Shown: positions 6,155 to 8,415 of the stretch, piece after piece | Numbering within the stretch: the stretch's first letter is position 1 | Layout of the letters: each line of letters opens with the position of its first letter | Assembly: GCA_041588495.1 (NCBI GenBank) | Contig: JBFGWM010000122.1 | Coordinates: 1 to 8,415 of the forward strand | Direction: 5' to 3' | Origin: JBFGWM01 sp041588495 | Lineage (GTDB): Bacteria > Pseudomonadota > Gammaproteobacteria > Pseudomonadales > JBFGWM01 | DNA length: 8,415 bases | Translations under genes and position numbers: made by a program | The notes under the pieces: model-generated | Told to the model about the DNA's origin: nothing | The model's input: only the letters and a program-made list of their open reading frames with translations | The model's database searches: none

Positions 6155-7341
6155 GAAAACGCTTCTTCCCACGCCGTGGTGGCGACCGGCGCGACCTCCA
6201 GGCCGGACGGGGGCTCCGGTTGCGGAACCCGTGGCGTGATGCCGCCCTCGTCCAGCAGGGTGAGCACGTCGTCCGCGAGGTTGGGGGACAGTGCGAGCTT
6301 GGTGGGCCAGGCGACGATGACGTTGTCCGCGGCTTTGGTGAACGCGGTGTCCGGCCGGGCCTTTGCAGATTGCGCCGGCTCCGCGCGGTTGATGCGGAAG
6401 GTCTCCCAGTCGGCGGTGCTGAGATCGATCCACGGCAGTACCTTGGCCAGTTCCTTCTTCGCGTAGCGGATCTGCTCGTCGGGCTCCCGGTCGACACCGG
6501 TTTCCGCGAGGTCACCGCCGGCGTACCACACCCAGCTGCCATCCGGCAGCGGATGGCTGGTGATGGTGACCCGCGGCTTGGAGCCGCCGCCCAGGCAGTG
6601 GGCGTAGATCGGGTAGGGGTGGCGATGACGGACCATGACCATGTGCAGGGGTCGTACCTGCATGCGCGGTTCATTGTGGCGGGTCAGGGCCATCAGCTGC
6701 TCGTTGCCTTCACCCGCGGTGAACACGTAGCGCCGGGCGCGGATCACGGGGCCCTCGGCGAGTCGCAGTTCGCCGATGTTGCCACCCTCGCCACGCTGGA
6801 AGATGCCGAGGTTGCAGTCGGCACGCAGGGCGCAGCCGGGCACCTGGGCGGCCATGGTGCGGAATACGGAGGGAATGTCGAGCACGATCTCGTTGAGGCG
6901 GTACAGGGCGCCCTTGAAGCGCTCGTCGCGGAACGCCGCGGGCAGATCATCGCCCTCGACCGGGTCGACCTTGCCGCGTACCGCCTTGCTGGCAAAGAAG
7001 GCGGCCATGCGCGAACCGAGCTTTCCCGTCGACCACAGGTAGTGGTACTCGGAGAGGATTCCCGCGCCGCTGAGGTCGATGATGCCCTCGCCGGCCAGGC
7101 AGGCGCGCCAGATGCTCGGCATGTCGGTGATTGCATCCGCGGCGGAACTGAGCGAGCCGGTCAGTGCGTACTTGGTGCCGCCGTGAATGATGCCCTGGGA
7201 GCGGATCGACTGCCCGCAGCCGAGGGCGTCCTTTTCCAGCAGGATGGCCGAGTAACCGGACTGCCGCAGGCGCAACAGGAGCCACATGCCGGCCATGCCG
7301 CCGCCGATGATGCAGACGTCGTATTCTGTCGTATCTGACAT
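6151..7341 (-). CDS. FAD-dependent oxidoreductase, DAO (D-amino-acid oxidase/GlpD-like) fold
   Basis: This 396-residue protein starts with a dinucleotide-binding fold: DVCIIGGGMAGMW (8-20, GxGxxG-type) and an acidic end of beta-2 (LLEKD, E36). Next comes GQSIRSQGIIHGGTKYAL (43-60), the FAD-contacting segment seen in glycerol-3-phosphate dehydrogenase and L-2-hydroxyglutarate oxidase-type DAO proteins. YVFTAGEGNEQL (205-216) is the second FAD-binding strand. Near the C-terminus, where the family usually has a glycine-rich GxGlt motif, it reads PTKLALSPNLADDV (346-359). No N-terminal signal peptide or membrane helix is seen, so it is probably cytoplasmic or peripheral. The ATG at 7339-7341 is chosen because GAGGTGG lies just upstream; an ATG 13 codons earlier has no Shine-Dalgarno and would overlap the -10 box. 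It is the first gene of a coupled pair with the aldo/keto reductase. Substrate and acceptor are unknown. Confidence 0.85.
   Translation of the reverse strand: MSDTTEYDVCIIGGGMAGMWLLLRLRQSGYSAILLEKDALGCGQSIRSQGIIHGGTKYALTGSLSSAADAITDMPSIWRACLAGEGIIDLSGAGILSEYHYLWSTGKLGSRMAAFFASKAVRGKVDPVEGDDLPAAFRDERFKGALYRLNEIVLDIPSVFRTMAAQVPGCALRADCNLGIFQRGEGGNIGELRLAEGPVIRARRYVFTAGEGNEQLMALTRHNEPRMQVRPLHMVMVRHRHPYPIYAHCLGGGSKPRVTITSHPLPDGSWVWYAGGDLAETGVDREPDEQIRYAKKELAKVLPWIDLSTADWETFRINRAEPAQSAKARPDTAFTKAADNVIVAWPTKLALSPNLADDVLTLLDEGGITPRVPQPEPPSGLEVAPVATTAWEEAFS
6162..6169 (-). promoter_or_regulatory. Ribosome binding site deciding the GTG start of the aldo/keto reductase
   Basis: Minus-strand GGAAGAAG lies inside the last codons of the FAD oxidoreductase gene, seven nt before the GTG at 6154-6152. 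The quality and spacing of this site support reinitiation at the GTGA overlap. Confidence 0.6.
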
Positions 7342-7368
7342 GTGACCACCTCGCGGGGATTGCGAAAA

Positions 7369-7374
7369 AGTATA
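7369..7374 (-). promoter_or_regulatory. Candidate -10 box (TATACT) of the FAD oxidoreductase/aldo-keto reductase operon
   Basis: Minus-strand TATACT matches TATAAT at five of six positions and lies 27 nt before the ATG, giving a leader of about 20 nt. No TTGACA-like hexamer occurs 16-18 bp upstream; that place is GC-rich and next to a palindrome, suggesting an activated promoter. Confidence 0.45.
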
Positions 7375-7380
7375 GTGCAT

Positions 7381-7392
7381 GCGGGTACCCGC
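7381..7392. repeat. 12-bp perfect palindrome between divergent promoters
   Basis: GCGGGTACCCGC is self-complementary and lies almost midway between the two divergent TATACT boxes (7369-7374 on the minus strand, 7404-7409 on the plus strand). It occupies or abuts the -35 region of both. A dimeric regulator site is a natural reading; no known consensus is claimed. Confidence 0.4.
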
Positions 7393-7403
7393 CCGCGCGA
7401 ATC

Positions 7404-7409
7404 TATACT
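7404..7409 (+). promoter_or_regulatory. Candidate -10 box (TATACT) of waaA
   Basis: TATACT (five of six matches to TATAAT) lies 25 nt before the waaA ATG, predicting a leader of about 18 nt that includes the ribosome binding site GGAG (7426-7429). The -35 position 17 bp upstream is GC-rich and without consensus, as for the divergent promoter. Confidence 0.45.
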
Positions 7410-7434
7410 GCTACTCAGGATTCCCGGAGCGCCC

Positions 7435-8415
7435 ATGTATCGCCTTGTCTATTCGGTCGTTTTCTACCTCCTGCTGCCGCTGATTTTCGCGCGCCTCGCC
7501 TGGCGGGCCCTGCAGGCGCCCGAGTACCGGCAGCGCTGGGGCGAGCGTCTGGGTTTTTTCCCATGCCCGGAGAAGGCCCGCGACGGAATCTGGTTTCATA
7601 CCGTCTCGGTGGGCGAGACGATCGCCGCCGCGCCGCTGGTGCGACGCCTGCAGGAGGCCCTGCCCGACGTCCCCATCACCATGACCACGATGACCCCGAC
7701 CGGCTCCGAGCGGGTGCGCACCCTGTTTGGCGATTCGGTTTTCCACGTCTACGCGCCCTACGACTTCCCCGGGGCCGTGAAGCGATTCCTGCACCGTGTG
7801 CGTCCGCGCATGCTGGTGATCATGGAGACCGAGTTGTGGCCCAACATGCTCTATCACGCCCACCTGCGTGGCCTGTCGGTTTACCTGGTCAATGCGCGCC
7901 TCTCGGAGAAGTCGGCGCGCGGTTACGGGGTGGTCGGTGGCCTCACCCGCGAGATGCTGGTGTGCCTGGAGAAGGTCGCGGTGCAAACCGCTGACGAGGC
8001 CGATCGCTTCCACGACCTCGGCCTGCCGCGGCGGCGACAACAGGTCACCGGAAGCATCAAGTTCGATATCCAGACTGCCGATGAGCTGGAGTCGAGGGCC
8101 GCGCAACTGCGCGCCGAGTGGGGCGCGGAGCGTCCGGTACTGGTTGCCGCCAGCACCCACGAGGGAGAGGACGAGCAGGTGCTTGAGGCCCTCGGGCGAA
8201 TCCGCGAGACCTGCCCGCAATTGCTGCTGGTGCTGGTGCCGCGCCATCCGCAGCGCTTCGACCGGGTTGCCGCCCTGTGCACGAAGGCCGGCTTCAGCGT
8301 CGCCCGCCGTTCCCGCGGCGAGACCTGTGGTGCCGATACCCAGATCTATCTCGGCGACACCATGGGTGAACTGATGATGCTGTTTGCCGCCTGCGACATC
8401 GCTTTCGTCGGCGGC
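7435..8415 (+). CDS. waaA: WaaA (KdtA) 3-deoxy-D-manno-octulosonic acid transferase (partial, 3' end outside window)
   Basis: WaaA transfers Kdo from CMP-Kdo to lipid IVA at the cytoplasmic face of the inner membrane, making the Kdo2-lipid IVA on which LpxL-type enzymes act. The 327 visible residues contain an N-terminal membrane anchor (about 3-22), WFHTVSVGE with catalytic-base candidate E61, TMTTMTPTGSERV, MLVIMETELWPN, NARLSEKSARGY, VTGSIKFD, ASTHEGED, VLVPRHPQRF and GDTMGELMMLF, all hallmarks of GT30 Kdo transferases. The window stops within the AFVGG motif that precedes the last part of the sugar-nucleotide site; typical length is about 420-430 residues, so roughly 100 are missing. The ATG at 7435 has GGAG five nt upstream and begins the membrane anchor. 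Whether it adds one or two Kdo units cannot be told from sequence. It is transcribed away from the FAD/AKR pair. Confidence 0.96.
   Translation, partial: MYRLVYSVVFYLLLPLIFARLAWRALQAPEYRQRWGERLGFFPCPEKARDGIWFHTVSVGETIAAAPLVRRLQEALPDVPITMTTMTPTGSERVRTLFGDSVFHVYAPYDFPGAVKRFLHRVRPRMLVIMETELWPNMLYHAHLRGLSVYLVNARLSEKSARGYGVVGGLTREMLVCLEKVAVQTADEADRFHDLGLPRRRQQVTGSIKFDIQTADELESRAAQLRAEWGAERPVLVAASTHEGEDEQVLEALGRIRETCPQLLLVLVPRHPQRFDRVAALCTKAGFSVARRSRGETCGADTQIYLGDTMGELMMLFAACDIAFVGG

Noticed and set aside
6155..6433. Upstream extension of the aldo/keto reductase frame by 93 codons
   Set aside because: The extension lies within the FAD gene in another frame and has no AKR sequence; the family's N-terminal strand begins right after the GTG at 6154.
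5120..6466. Plus-strand open frame of 448 codons across the porin start, the intergenic gap and the aldo/keto reductase
   Set aside because: It crosses a promoter region and two well-supported minus-strand genes; composition is that of a shadow frame.
6220..7338. Plus-strand open frame of 372 codons opposite the FAD oxidoreductase
   Set aside because: Antisense to a gene with clear FAD-binding motifs and a strong ribosome binding site; no motif of its own.
7342..7380. ATG 13 codons upstream as the FAD oxidoreductase start
   Set aside because: It has no Shine-Dalgarno, overlaps the TATACT box, and the MSDTTEYDV start has a strong GAGGTGG site.
7411..8247. Minus-strand open frame of 278 codons opposite waaA
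   Set aside because: waaA motifs are continuous on the plus strand; the antisense translation is rich in His, Gln and Arg without domain features.

Overview
This is a GC-rich, densely coded chromosomal segment. The protein set (HldE, WaaA, LpxL, an outer-membrane porin and a HemY-like protein) points to a Gram-negative gammaproteobacterium. The gene content and codon use suggest the Chromatiales/Ectothiorhodospiraceae neighbourhood, but that placement is inference. No RNA genes, mobile elements, CRISPR arrays or gene-free stretches over 160 bp were seen.

Layout from left to right: (i) bases 1-165 hold the 3' end of a TPR-containing, HemY-like gene (+). (ii) Converging on it is a 528-residue protein (-) that joins a lipid A late acyltransferase (LpxL/HtrB family) to a divergent LPS/Kdo-type kinase domain; it starts at TTG. 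(iii) Divergent from it is hldE (+), the bifunctional ADP-heptose enzyme. It ends in a GC-rich hairpin shared with the converging genes. (iv) An operon on the minus strand has a coiled-coil outer-membrane porin followed, 10 nt later, by a small secreted phosphate-type substrate-binding-like protein. (v) Upstream on the same strand is a translationally coupled redox pair: a DAO-fold FAD oxidoreductase, then an aldo/keto reductase starting at a GTG inside the overlap. (vi) Divergent from this pair, waaA/kdtA (Kdo transferase, +) runs off the right edge.

Functionally, the window is mostly an envelope region. HldE makes the heptose donor, WaaA adds Kdo to lipid IVA, and the LpxL-type enzyme acylates Kdo2-lipid IVA. 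The fused kinase-like domain could act on the same inner core. The porin/binding-protein pair and the FAD/AKR pair are not recognised LPS enzymes. They are the least explained part of the window. The two divergent intergenic regions and the porin leader each contain a small perfect palindrome or inverted repeat close to promoter-like elements.
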